Assembly: GCA_023052935.1 (NCBI GenBank)
Contig: CM041298.1
Span: 60,878,217 to 60,942,216, forward strand
Direction of reading: 5' to 3'
Length of the DNA: 64,000 bases
Origin: Piezodorus guildinii
Taxonomy: Eukaryota; Arthropoda; Insecta; Hemiptera; Pentatomidae
Part shown: positions 52,531 through 63,740 of the stretch, piece after piece
Numbering within the stretch: position 1 is the stretch's first letter
Layout of the letters: every line of letters starts with the position of its first letter
Made by a program: the position numbers and the translations under genes
The notes under the pieces: generated by a model
Told to the model about the DNA's origin: nothing
Seen by the model: only the letters and a program-made list of their open reading frames with translations
Databases searched by the model: none

Positions 52531-55495
52531 CGACAGTGATTATGGAGTCACAGGAAAAAGTTAATGACGGTAATCATAGCTCAGAAAATTGTATTCAAGA
52601 GGGCTCACATAAAAATGATGAAGATTTGGATCCTAAACAGCAATGTTTAACAAAAGATAACTCTTGCCACATTTGTTCGATCTGCCATCAATCATTTAAG
52701 AGTAGTCGTGGGCTTGTAATTCATACATCAAAGAAGCACCCGATAGAAGCGAATAGGATTAAGTTGGGAAGGATAGAAAGGAAGAATGAAAGTGAAAAGG
52801 TCCAAAGCTCAACTGAGAACAACATTGGGTTAGATGTTAAAAAGTGGGCGGACACATTTAAAGATCTGTTTAAGGCTCCTTTCAATTCTGAAAATTTTGA
52901 TAAAAACATGAGGGACTTTCATTGTTTTCTAAGAGAAGCTAATAAAACTCTCCCTGGTCCAAAACATCCAGCAGTACGTTTTTACCAAATGCGTAAAACG
53001 AAAAAGCTTGCGATGGGGGGAGGGGGGAGGAGGGTGAACGAAAGGCTAGCAATCCTCAAAGATCCAACAAGGCCGCAAGGGAAAGGAGGCGTGAACAATA
53101 CGAATACGACCTGGCCCAATACAAATACTACAACTGCAGGATGAAAGTGGTTCAGAGTGTAATGAATTAAAATCGCCCAAAGCAGTGTCCCGTCGCCATT
53201 GAGAAGGTTGAGGATCATTTCAAATCACTTTTTGAGATAAAAAATGATAACGAAAAAGAAGACTACCCTTCATCACCAGGTATTCCTAACGTGCAATCAA
53301 TTAATTTGAAAACAGTACACAGGGTAATAAAAAATATATCTTTGGACACATCAGCCGGTCCAGATGGAGTTCTTATAAGAACAATAAAGAAAATAGGAAT
53401 CGCACATATAATGAAAACAATAGTAGAAATAATCCTGAAATTCGGACACGTCCCCGAAATTCTCCGCTGTGGACGAACAGTTTTAATTTATAAAGGAAAA
53501 GGGGATAGCAAGGATATATCCTCTTGGAGACCGATTACAATTTATTCCATCGTGAGGCGTATCGTTGAAAAAGTTCTTAACTTCGAGCTTCGAAAGCAAA
53601 TTTCATTCCACCCAAGCCAGAGAGGTTTCATTATTGGCCAACCGGGGTGTCATGTCATTGCCAGAATAATTGATGCTATTCGCAGGGATGCAGAAAATAA
53701 ACAAGAAGACGCGGCAGTCGCATTCTTAGATGTGACTGGAGCATTTGATAACATCGGGCACGGCCATATCTTGAAATCTTTGGAGTCGAGAGGAGTTTCG
53801 AACGACTTGAGAAAAGCGATTGAGGGCCTATTGTGTAAAAATACGATAAAGATCAATCTTGGGATCAATAAAACAAACGGTATCCATGTTTTGTGGGGAG
53901 TACCTCAGGGTGGGCCACTTTCACCAGCGCTGTTTAATTTAAGTATAGATTCTCTATACACCGAGCTCTGTGATCCAAAGGTAGCTAATGAGTATGGATA
54001 TAAATTACTTCCAAACCACGACTCTGTTGTACTCACAGGTTTTGCGGATGATCAAGCCGTGACCTGTCACAATGTGGAATCTGGAGAGAGAGCCATCAAC
54101 TGCGTCCGTAGAATACTTGGAGAGCTAGGATTATCTGGTAATGCAAACAAAAGCACTGGTATAATCTTGAAAAATGGAAAGTTGGTTGGGTCAAAGTTTT
54201 GTTTGGATACGGGAGAGAAAATCCATTCTATTCCAGATAAAGATTTCATCATATACCTGGATGTAGATTTTCGGGGGAATTAGAATTTGATGAGGAATCC
54301 GTCGGTCGGCTGAATCGAGATATGAAAAAGCTTATAAATTCTAATCTTCTAAAGCCTGACCAAAAAATACACATTGTAAATAGATATGTTTTTCCTTCCG
54401 TGATATACCCGCTGCAGACTGCACCACTAACAAAACTGCGTCCATCTTTGTTAGAGGCAATCGACGTCATAATTCGAAGATGTATAAAGGCTATCATAGG
54501 ATTGCCAGCCAACTCCTGCTCTTCTATGCTGTACTCGTCGCGACGATACAGGGGTCTTGGGCTTCTGCGTTGTCAATGGGAAGCTCCTCTTCAACATTGG
54601 GCGATTTCTCAAAGATTGGCCGGAGTAACAGACGCCCTGTTTCAAAATATTTTCAAGGTAACGGAGGAGATCCGCGAGTGCACCGAACTACTGCGGATTG
54701 AGGGAAATGCTATAGAGGCCACTCTCACGGTAAAGAGAGTGAGACAGTTCTTGAGGGAAAAGTCTTTTGAGGAGTGGAGCCAGTGCAAGTGGCCGGGTGT
54801 AGGCGTGGTCCATTTTAAAGCCAACCCGAGCGTAAACAGGTTTATGTTCGATCGAAAGATTTTAACAGGATCAGAGTGGACCAACGCACTCAAATTGAAC
54901 ATAAGCTACGCACCACTTCGTCGAGTCCCTGGATCAAGATGCCAGGGTAACGAAGCTGTTGGACCCCTCTGCCGCAGATGCGGTCGAGAGTTAGAAACCC
55001 CTTCAACATGTGTTGGGAAAATGTCCACATAACATGCTTCTCGTTACCCGCCGGCACAACCGCATAAAGAAAGAAATAGCAGAACTTTTGGAAGTGAAAA
55101 AGTATAAATGTTTTCAGGAAGTTTTTTGCCTTGATGCAGATGGGTCGACAAGATTTGTGGATATCTTGGCATTTAGTGCCACAAAAAATGAAGCACTGAT
55201 AGTGGGGTCCACTATCAGATATGAAACAAATGACCAGGAACAAGGCAAGATGATTCAAGAGGAGAAAGAGAACATTTATACAAAATGTATTCCATACCTG
55301 AGGGAAAAATTTCGTGAGGAGTTCGGCGAAAGGGAATTTAAAGTCGTGGGACTTTGGTTCGGAAGCAGGGGGACCATCCCAGTAGCCACTGGATTATTTT
55401 TAGAGAACTATGGACTCGGAAAAAATGATATGCAAAACATGGCGGAGACAATAATCCTGAACTCACTGGGAATTCTGCATCACCATATATACTGA
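52531..55495 (+). pseudogene. R2-like polyprotein: C2H2 finger, RT, CCHC, RLE (frameshifted)
   Basis: In order: C2H2 finger CHICSICHQSFKSSRGLVIH with SKKH (about 52666-52740); a basic linker; a frame change in a G-run at 53016-53031 followed by KAARERRREQYEYDLAQYKY (about 53070-53130); a TAA at about 53168; the RT frame 53291-54283 with SWRPITIYSIVRRIVEK, FLDVTGAFDNIGH (motif A), GVPQGGPLSPALFNL and GFADDQAV (motif C, about 54040); a frame change near 54275; the thumb region 54322-55000; CRRCGRELETP, then a shift of frame giving HVLGKCP (the CCHC knuckle, about 54970-55025); RRHNRI; and the RLE region with FVDILAFSATKNEALIV, TIRYETNDQEQGK and VVGLWFGSRGTIP (55100-55385). In an active element the RLE nicks a specific target and the RT copies the RNA there. 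Confidence 0.86.
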
Positions 55496-55600
55496 GGCTG
55501 GTCTGGATTTCCATGATTGATTTCAAAATTAGTAAAATATATCTATTTCCTATTTGGCAGAATCTCTCTCTATCTTTTTTCTTTAAGATTGTCTTCGAGA
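52531..55600 (+). mobile_element. R2-like non-LTR retrotransposon with restriction-like endonuclease
   Basis: A single-ORF element: N-terminal C2H2 finger, RT, CCHC knuckle, then a restriction-like endonuclease (RLE), the architecture of R2/NeSL/R4-type LINEs, unlike the APE-type Jockey and RTE copies. The 3'UTR after 55495 is short, with no clear poly(A) tail. The 5' boundary is unknown. The frame is broken at four places, so it is a dead copy, but no domain is lost. Confidence 0.85.
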
Positions 55601-55604
55601 TTGA

Positions 55605-55725
55605 TGCGGTATGCGGTGTACTGATAGCAACTCAGCGAAGTTGAGCAGCAAATCCAAATTGGAATTTCCTCCTAGTATTAGATAATCTGGAGCGATAGTT
55701 CTTACGCAGTAATCAAGCAAAGATT
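55605..55725 (+). other. Weak 5S-rRNA-like sequence just downstream of the R2-like element
   Basis: 'tcagcgaagttgagcagc' at about 55631-55648 resembles the 5S box A region (ACCGAARTTAAGCAGC), and 'tagtattagat' at about 55675 resembles its TAGTAcTTAGAT block, but spacing is about 10 nt too long and the rest does not fit. Treated as a hint only. Confidence 0.2.
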
Positions 55726-56497
55726 TAATATATATTTTAAACCTTTTACGGTCTTACTGAATTGTTGATGTAAACATTTAATCAAAACGAAGTTTCAGAT
55801 CCCACTGTATCGATTGTTGTAAACAGTTGAATTCAAGTTCATCTGTTGAAAAAAATCTAAATAAGAAAAAGAGAATCTCAAAATAAATTCGTTTGTTCTC
55901 GCGTAGAATGCTCGAAAAGGAAATTAAATTAATTTGGAGACTGTAAATTGCCTTGATGCTCATTACTTGCAACTCTTCACTTGCATTACAATGGCTGCAT
56001 GACAATAGCTCGTGCATTGCTTTGCATCCCTACAATGCATTTTGTGCACTATTCAGCACCGCTTGTGCGGCCTATGTCTGCATTCATGGAAGCACTGCTT
56101 AGTCCCAATTCACCAAGTTTAAAATTAGTCATTTGTATTTTCATAATTTAGTCAATATCGAAAAAATCGCATAGCCTTTATTAATAAAATAATGATATTG
56201 TGTAATGACTATTCCTGACGTTGAAACTATTAAAAAAACATGTGAAAAAATATATGATATTTCAGATGTTTGCCAATAACAATTTCTATATATATAATGA
56301 TAACGCGATTTTTGTTTCTGCCAACTTCTCCTAAACCAACAGACAGATTTTTATACGGTTTCATCATCATTAAAGTCATTAATTATAAACATCTTTCCTG
56401 AAGGTTTATAAATGAAATACATTGCAATTTTGAATTTCTTTACAAAGGAGAAATAAATTTTCTGTAATCAAGTTGTCAAAAAATTATTCTTGGAATA
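55726..56497. other. AT-rich spacer
   Basis: Nothing recognised before the Tc1 insertion. A 79-codon minus ORF at 55778-56017 has no motif. Confidence 0.5.
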
Positions 56498-56499
56498 TA

Positions 56500-58125
56500 C
56501 AGTAGCTCACAGTGAAAATGATACACCATACAAATTTCACAAAATGTTCATTTATTATGTACAATAATATATTTTTTTGAAAAAGGTTCTCCCTAAAATA
56601 TTAAACATTTTATCTAGAAAAAAATAAATATCTCTCTTAAATAATTAATAATGCCTGAGCATAAAAATAACAAAATGAAATTCCAGACCTCACAGTGAAA
56701 ATGATACACTTTAATAAAATTCAATTTAAAAGTAATTTTATATAGCTTTAATATCTTGTTGAAAGTTCTTTGTTATTAATTACTTCTCTTAAGCAGTTTG
56801 GAATGGATTCCACGAGTTTTTGGGTAAAATCTTTGCTAATTTTCTCCCATTCTTCCAGTGCCTTTTTTAGATTTTTCTTTGTTTGTAATATTATGTTTTC
56901 AAATTTCTGTCTCCAATTTTGCCCACAAATGTTCAATGACAATTAAATCTGGTGACTGCGCAAGTGTCTTTATACGTTTGGGACCGTTAAATGTTAGCCA
57001 TTCTTTCACTATCAACGAAGAATGCTTGGGGTCATTATCTTGGTAAAAAGTAAAAACATCTTTTAATCCAAGTTTTTCAGCACTTACCTTTAGATTTTGC
57101 CTTAATATGTCCACATATCAATGTTTATCCATTATACCTTCTATGGAATGCAGATTTCCCACAACAGAAGCTACCATGCATCCCCACACCATCACACTCC
57201 TAACTCCATGTTTCACAGTCGGTAAGAGATTTTGCTTGGAAAATGCTCCCCCGTGGTTTTCTCCAAACGTATCCACGTCCATTCGACCCAAAAATGTTAA
57301 ATTTGCTTTCATCAGCAAAAATAAACTTTTTCCAAAAGTCACAATCTTTGGAAATGTGCTCATTTGCAAATTTTAGCCGGTCTTTTTGATATTTTTTACT
57401 AATGAACGGCTTTTTCCTAGCAACTCTACCATGAAAATTGTGTTTCCGTAGGAGGCGACGCTCAGTTTCCGCACTAACAATCTTCTTTAAATAATATTCC
57501 ACTTAAATTGCAATTTTTGGTGCACTCGTTCTTGGTTTTTTTTTACATATCTCAGAATCTACCTTTCGTCAGCATCGGAAAATATCTTTATGGGGCTTTT
57601 CCTCTTCTTATTAAAAGCCTATTTTCCCTTTTATATCTTTCTACAATATGTTGTACTGTTACATGACTTTTCTGAAAAAGTTCGCCAATTTCTCGATACG
57701 ATTTTCCTCTGTTGAACTGTTGTATAATGAGTTCTCTTTCTCTTACCGTTGTGTGCCGGCCCATTATAATAAAACAAAAACAATCACAAAATAATATAAT
57801 AAAATTGTCTTAGAGACTGATAGCACAGAAGACACTGAAAGCCTGGATAGAACTAAAACAGATTAAAAACAATGAGTGGTGTAAACAATGGCAACATGAG
57901 TAGTGTATCATTTTCACTGTGAGATAGGTCAAAGCTTTGTAATCCTCTTATGTAGCTTTATTTAATCCATTGCTAATGTTAGAGAGCTGGGCAAGTTAAT
58001 CTGTAATCAAGAATGTATTCTCATTCCATATACACTTATAGGTCATATAAAAATAAGCTCAATAAGTTGTTTTTGACATATTTATAGAAATATAGTAGGT
58101 GTATCATTTTCACTGTGAGCTACTG
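56500..58125 (-). mobile_element. Tc1-type DNA transposon with IR/DR ends
   Basis: TA dinucleotides at 56498-56499 and 58126-58127 form the TSD. The outer 28 bp (56500-56527 and 58098-58125, starting 'cagtagctcacagtg') are perfect inverted repeats. A second copy of the 20-bp core 'tcacagtgaaaatgatacac' lies inside each end (56690-56709; inverted at 57903-57922), about 190-200 bp from the termini, which is an IR/DR arrangement as in Tc3, Minos or Sleeping Beauty-like elements. 1626 bp in all, with a minus-strand transposase pseudogene. Confidence 0.95.
56748..57764 (-). pseudogene. Tc1 transposase (DD34E), frameshifted
   Basis: The start ATG at 57764 on the minus strand gives MGRHTTVRERELIIQQFNRG and SYREIGELFQKSHVTVQHIV, the first helix-turn-helix that binds the inverted repeats. 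This frame ends at a TAA near 57590. After further stops, the next frame (57502-57200) holds ETERRLLRKHNFHGRVARKK and the first catalytic Asp in FIFADESKFNIFG. A shift brings GVRSVMVWGCM and GIMDKH. The next frame (57114-56899) holds the second Asp in FYQDNDPKHSS and the Glu in QSPDLIVIEHLW, 34 residues apart, so DD34E. The last part (NCLREVINNKELSTRY) is in another frame. At least three shifts and several stops, but all catalytic positions survive. Note QSPDLIVIEH instead of the common QSPDLNPIEH. Confidence 0.9.
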
Positions 58126-58127
58126 TA

Positions 58128-58258
58128 TGTAGTAACATGGACGTATGATATATCGTTGGAAAGCGCAAGAATTTAGAAAAGTTAATATGCAATTAAAGAA
58201 ATCTTACAAGTTAATATAAAGTTGTTGTAAGCCCGTTAACTAATGAACTCTTTACCCC

Positions 58259-58337
<79 letters not shown>

Positions 58338-58425
58338 TATATAGAAGAGGTAAACGAATTAAGAAAAGTTTATACGCAATAAAACAAATCGTACAAGTTA
58401 ATGTAAATAGTTATAAACCTAATAG
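58128..58425 (-). repeat. Family A fragments on both sides of an (AT)n tract
   Basis: 58135-58260 ('atatcgttggaaag', 'ttacaagttaat', 'aagcccgttaactaat') and 58335-58425 ('acaagttaatgtaaat') both resemble copy 1 at 530-650. The (AT)n tract between them (58262-58342) may have mediated a local duplication. The Tc1 probably landed in this repeat. Confidence 0.5.
58262..58342. repeat. (AT)n microsatellite
   Basis: About 37 AT units with a late G interruption. Confidence 0.95.
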
Positions 58426-59029
58426 GATAGGAATCTTAGTTTTTTTTATAGTTTTTTAATAAATGCATACCAATACACCTTTCATTATATGGGAAAATTT
58501 AATTTCTATTATCTGTGCTTCACTTTAATATAACAAACAAGCAAACAAACCTAACCAATTTTTACTCATTTTTTTTTCATTTCTGTCTATGATGAAATAA
58601 AATAATGAATAGACATAATAAAATAATCATATTTTCTTGCTAATTGCACTTTCCGTTACGATAAACTCTAAGTCGGTGAGACAGAGATGTTTTTAACATA
58701 AATGACACCTAGTTTAAATTGCACCCTTGCGAAGCCAGGTCGGATCTACTAGTAAATAGATAAAGTGCAAGTGTTAATAGTTTTTTGTTTATTTTCTAAA
58801 CTCCTTTGTTGTACAACAAAAAAGTGTAACGATTGCAAATTAAACAAATAATACAACATTCAGTGGTCTTTCAGAACTACCTTTAAATAACATTTAAAGT
58901 ATATATGTCGGACATTCCTAACTCCACTGCATGTGGTAGCTGCAACTGAAGGCATTCGCTTCAAACTCAATTGAATTGGGAGAAACCACTTTGCAGGCTT
59001 CGTTTATTGATGTGTTAGTTGAAACATAT
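58426..59029. other. AT-rich spacer
   Basis: No recognised feature. Confidence 0.5.
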
Positions 59030-59290
59030 TTATGGTTGTTGGTTTATTTATCTATAATGGAAGCTCTAAATTTTGCCTATTTGGGATAGTCATCTTCAAC
59101 GAGTTACTGACATCAGCCATGCCCGGAACCACTATTTTACGTTCCCTCCAAAAGACAACAAGGAGTTCTTCCTCCCTTAAAAAATCCTAGGGACATATGC
59201 TGATTATAAAACTGCGACCATGGGAAAGGGCATAGAAGAAAATTATGCTCTAGCCAATACCCAACAGGTGACCTCCAGACATCCTTATTG
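59030..59290 (-). repeat. SINE-2, diverged copy
   Basis: Shares 'ctctaaattttgcctat', 'cttcaacgagt.actgacat', 'ttaaaaaatcctaggg' with 42196-42488, in the same order. The box B region is degraded ('tataaaactgcgacc'). Confidence 0.7.
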
Positions 59291-59314
59291 TTGAAAAAGG
59301 TAAATTTTTTCAAT

Positions 59315-59640
59315 CTCAGAAAGATGATATGGTTAATTTTGTTTTAATCAACAAAATTAAAGGTACTTTAGAGGAAGAAAATTCAATATTTAACCATTCA
59401 AGTTCCGTCAATCTATTTCAATCAGAACGAAACCTGTATGATATGAAAGCACATTAAATTTTACATCGATATTGCAAGTTTAATAAAAGTATTTATAGCC
59501 GTTTTGGGGAAAAGTTTCATTTTCTTGCTTGGCTTAAACACACGCTCACTTTTTTCCTCTATTTCGTTATTTGGACTACTTAGAGACCCTAAAACGTGTA
59601 TTTCCGTTGAAAACTCGAATTAAAAAATTTCAAAAATTTT
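59315..59640 (+). repeat. Dispersed repeat family A, copy 10 (right part)
   Basis: 'gatatggttaattttg', 'tttcaatcagaacgaaacc', 'taaaacgtgtatttccgttg'. The left half is missing. Confidence 0.72.
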
Positions 59641-61013
59641 ATAATCTAATTGTCAAATCTATTTTGAAAAACATTTCTTCTATTTCTGTAATTAGCATCA
59701 TTGTAAATTTCATAATCTGAGCCAAAAGTTTCATAGGAATTTACTTCATATTTGAAAAATTAAAAATGCTTCAGGCTCTTATCAGGTTTATTCCTGAAAA
59801 ATGAAAAGTGAATTGGACCAGCGAGAAACTTAATAAAAGGCCGGAGAAAGTAACTTTTTTCCACAGGAAAGATGAATTCCAATTAAGAACTGAAAAACAT
59901 TTAAAATTAAAAACTTTCTGTCTAGGTTAGATCCCTTTGTTCAGAACTTGAGAGAAGGATAGAAATAATTCTTCCGTTGATATTGAAAATGAGAAGGAAA
60001 TTCGGAAGTAAACAATGACATGGTCGCTTGAAATATAATATGTTCTTTCTATTTGAGAGTTTCATTGTTCAGAATTACTAAATAAATATAATCAAGGAAA
60101 AGTATGGTTCGAATAAGATTTTACAAAAGTGAAAAAAAATGAAAGTGCTTGTTAACCTGAAAATATTGAAGATATTATCTATATTGTCTTAGATTATTTA
60201 TTAATTAATCAGAAACCTGGATCTTAATGAATATTATATTTTTCAAAAAGATGTTGAAAAAGGTGTCTGTGTCTAAAATGATATTATCCACTATAGCAAA
60301 TGATATTTTATTTCCTTTTATTTAGTGGAATAAAATAAATAAAATTTATGTTTACACGTTCAAATACTATCATCAAAGAGAGGATTTTCCCCCCTAAACT
60401 CTTCAAATGAATTAAGCACGAATTCCTCGAAACGTTTTGAACAAACAGAAATTGAAATCGTCCTAATGAGGTCTTCGAAAAAATAATTGTTTTTAAAATA
60501 TATTTGACTTCAAGAGGAAACGCTAAGCAATTTTTTGCATTATTCGATTATAATGTACATTTGTTTACTAAAAATTAATGAATAAATACTATGTAGGTCA
60601 GTCTCTTAATTAACTACATAACAATGTATATAAAGGATACAATTGCGTTTCATAAATGAAATAAAAAATATAAATATAAAAACTTCCTTAACTAGAAAAA
60701 AGACAACAAAATGTTACAGTAATATATGTATAGTTTTTCTTTGGGAATATTTCTTATAAGATATTTTTTCTTTGTTATACATTCGAAAAATAATTTCTTA
60801 CTAAGCATAGTAATGTATTCCTTGACAAGAAATAATCCCAATTTCGTGAATGAATATTTAAGTATTATACTGATAATTTCCACTGATTCTTAACCATTCA
60901 TTTTGGATTGATTGATTTGACATTGTATATTTTGATTTAGACATATTCCTGAATATTAGGCATGCTTATTTGTTTATTTATTGACACGCAGCTACAGCCA
61001 TTTTACAAGAATA
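59641..61013. other. AT-rich spacer
   Basis: About 1.4 kb with no recognised feature. Confidence 0.5.
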
Positions 61014-61400
61014 TTAACAGAACAACGCAGGACTTTCACTTACCTCCGTTGTAAAAATTAATTTAAGAATTTTCAAATACATTTTAAGAGATATAAATAA
61101 ATTGTTTTAAGAATTAATTATATTAAATTTCAATAGAAACATGTTTTTTTCATTAAATAATCTATTATATCATTATCAACAACAATCAGTTAGTTTCATC
61201 GGCATTTAATCACTCTCCATTAACTTTGACAATTCCGTGTATTAGACAATATGTTTTCTAAAATCTTACTATCCTTGTATTCAAAACACAAAAATTGCAT
61301 TGAAAATAGTTATGCACTTTTTTCGTTTAGCTGTTTATCAAATTCGCTCAACTAGGCTCGCCGTTCCTGGATAAAATATAAAAACGTAACTACAACAACC
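61014..61400 (+). repeat. Dispersed repeat family A, copy 11 (left part)
   Basis: 'gactttcacttacctccgtt' at about 61031, then 'caatcagttagtttcatcgg' and 'ctccattaactttgac'. Gives the uninterrupted version of the site where the CR1-like element inserted in copy 4. Confidence 0.72.
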
Positions 61401-61963
61401 ATAGTAGTCCATTTAAGTGGCTCATTAGGCTAGTTTAAATTATAAAAATGCAACCTTATATATACATATTTTATTTATAAGAATATATACATTTTTCTGT
61501 GGACTGTCAATAAGGTATAGAAATAACTTTTGTGAAGATGAAGTTATAAGTGAGGTTTCACGAACTAAAGTAAATAAGGAATCTCAAAGTTTTGGTATGA
61601 ATGCAGTCCTGTTTAAATAAATAATTATATTAAAACCGAAAATAGTAAAGAGAGGTCAATATACAATATTTTTAAAAACAAATATTTACGCCTCAAAACC
61701 CATACAAATAAATAAAAAATTAAAGAAATAATTAAATCTGCCATATGGTGTTTTTGTGTTTGACGTTTGGTGATTCATTAACCCTAAGATTGTCTACCTA
61801 TTCGAAAACCCTTCCAGTCAACTTAAGAGTATGAGATGTTAAATACTAAAAAATATGCTTAACCGGTCAAACTGGGAACTATTAAAAAAAAAAAAAATTA
61901 TTTCCAAATAAAAAAAGAGAAAAATGTGTATGAAATTAATGATGTCTAGTGTTTTGATTTCGA
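61401..61963. other. AT-rich spacer
   Basis: No recognised feature. Confidence 0.5.

Positions 61964-62050
<87 letters not shown>
61964..62050. repeat. (AT)n microsatellite
   Basis: About 42 AT units with one phase break. Confidence 0.95.
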
Positions 62051-62051
<1 letters not shown>

Positions 62052-62399
62052 AAATATTTCCCGAAAACTGGGAAAAATCCAACTCATCCCATGTATTGAC
62101 TGGAGATGTGGAAGTGCCTGGTGACCTGGAAGAAGAATCTTTATTGATTTATATACCTTATTGGAAATATATTTTTTATTGAAAATACTTCATGTCTTGT
62201 ATTTAAAATAAAACAAATAATTTATTCTGTAGCAGAGCAACTTTATATAATTACGAATCAAATACTAATCTACCTTATTGAATTTGTTTTTATTACATAG
62301 TGGTTATGTGAATAAATAAATTTATATATTATTACAATTATGCGATATTTCGTTTAAAGAAATAAGATGAAAGAAGGTAAGATGCTTCAAAACGGTTAG
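62051..62399. other. AT-rich spacer
   Basis: No recognised feature. Confidence 0.5.
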
Positions 62400-62830
62400 C
62401 CTGAATGCAGTAACATTTACTAAGGGGTGCCATTGCATTGGGTAAAAGGGAAGTTTAAATATAGATTGAGATCTTCTGGGTTTCACAGTTTCCCACGTAA
62501 CATGGGGGTTTCTGAGCTAAGTTCGTTACCCATGGGGAAAAACACAGTCCTCAATTCCCAAGATGTGGTGTCCCGGAGACTACCAAGCATATTCTCCTTG
62601 CCTCCACCGTTTATAAAGATCTGAGCACGAAGTTTCCTAAAAACTTTGGATTTTACCTCCTGACAGAGAGCTATCTTCCTTAGCTGATAATCAAACAAAA
62701 CTACAAAGCCTTTGTTTTCGGGTGTAAAGAACTTGTTGGTCCAAGCCACATCTCTCTAGTAAGGAGAGACCATCGAAGAAGGCCGCCGAACATTAAAACA
62801 TCTGCAGACACTACTGGGTGAAAATAGAAT
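62400..62830 (-). other. GC-balanced stretch with an 88-codon ORF, unrecognised
   Basis: The minus-strand frame 62749-62483 (KGFVVLFDYQLRKIALCQEV, FRKLRAQIFINGGGKENMLG) sits in DNA less AT-rich than its neighbours, which is unlike spacer here. I recognise no family. It could be a decayed element ORF or an isolated exon. Confidence 0.3.
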
Positions 62831-63479
62831 AGTATGCTGAATTTTACTAGCAACCCACACTTGTTTTGCAAAGGTGTAGTTTAAATGTGGTTTGATTTAT
62901 GTTTAAAATGGTTCAGTTTGACCAGTAATGTCTTAACCATTTTGGGATTATAAACTCAAGCGAAAAGTGCACTCACATAGAAAATATTATTATATTTAAT
63001 CATCTGCTGAAATCGTAAACATAAAAAATCAAAAGTAGTTCAGTTAATTATTGTTATTTTTTTTATGTTAAATGGTTCCAGTTTGATACGATTTATAACT
63101 ATTTTATAATTCGAAAGAACTTTTTCTATATAGGTTTCAAAGTTTAATTTAGTTTTAATAGGTACCCCATTTTGTTTGTAGGTGTGAAAACTTTTTTTTT
63201 TTCTATCTTCATATTTTTATTTACACCTGTCAGAAAACTTATAATTATTTTTCATTCGTAATTCTCTAATTTTTCTCCTACTTATTTGAAGTTAGAGATG
63301 TAAATTAATTTTTGTATTGAACTTATTACAATGTCCAACATGCACTTACAATGATAATGAATAGTAAATAATCTTCTTTACCTTATCACCTTAATCGCCT
63401 TATCATCCACATCACTAGTTTCACGGTTTTTTGTAAGGCGTAATATGTTTATTTATTTGTGTTTGCATAATAAATTTTG
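62831..63479. other. AT-rich spacer
   Basis: No recognised feature. Confidence 0.5.
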
Positions 63480-63740
63480 GGCTCTATGAAGTATTATAAG
63501 TATTATTACAATCTGTCTCAATTTGGACATTTATAATAGTGGTGAAAAATAACATACATACTACATTCATACAATATTTACACATAAATAAAATTACAAT
63601 AAAATATATATACTATAATAAATCAATAAAATGGTAACAAAGTCTATAAATCACTCATACCTATATACACGTCACACATACATCACATTGAGTGGAGAAT
63701 CTAGCCAGTGCTAGAACTCTAATATCTTTGGAGTCTAGTT
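63480..63740 (-). mobile_element. Jockey 3'UTR fragment
   Basis: 'attacaatctg', then 'cattcatacaatattta' and, at the 5' side, 'gagtggagaatctagccagt' with 'ctagaactctaat' parallel the 3'UTR of Jockey C (37031-37530; 'gagtggaggatctgaccagt'). It stops about where the coding region would begin, so only the 3'UTR was inserted. Confidence 0.7.
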
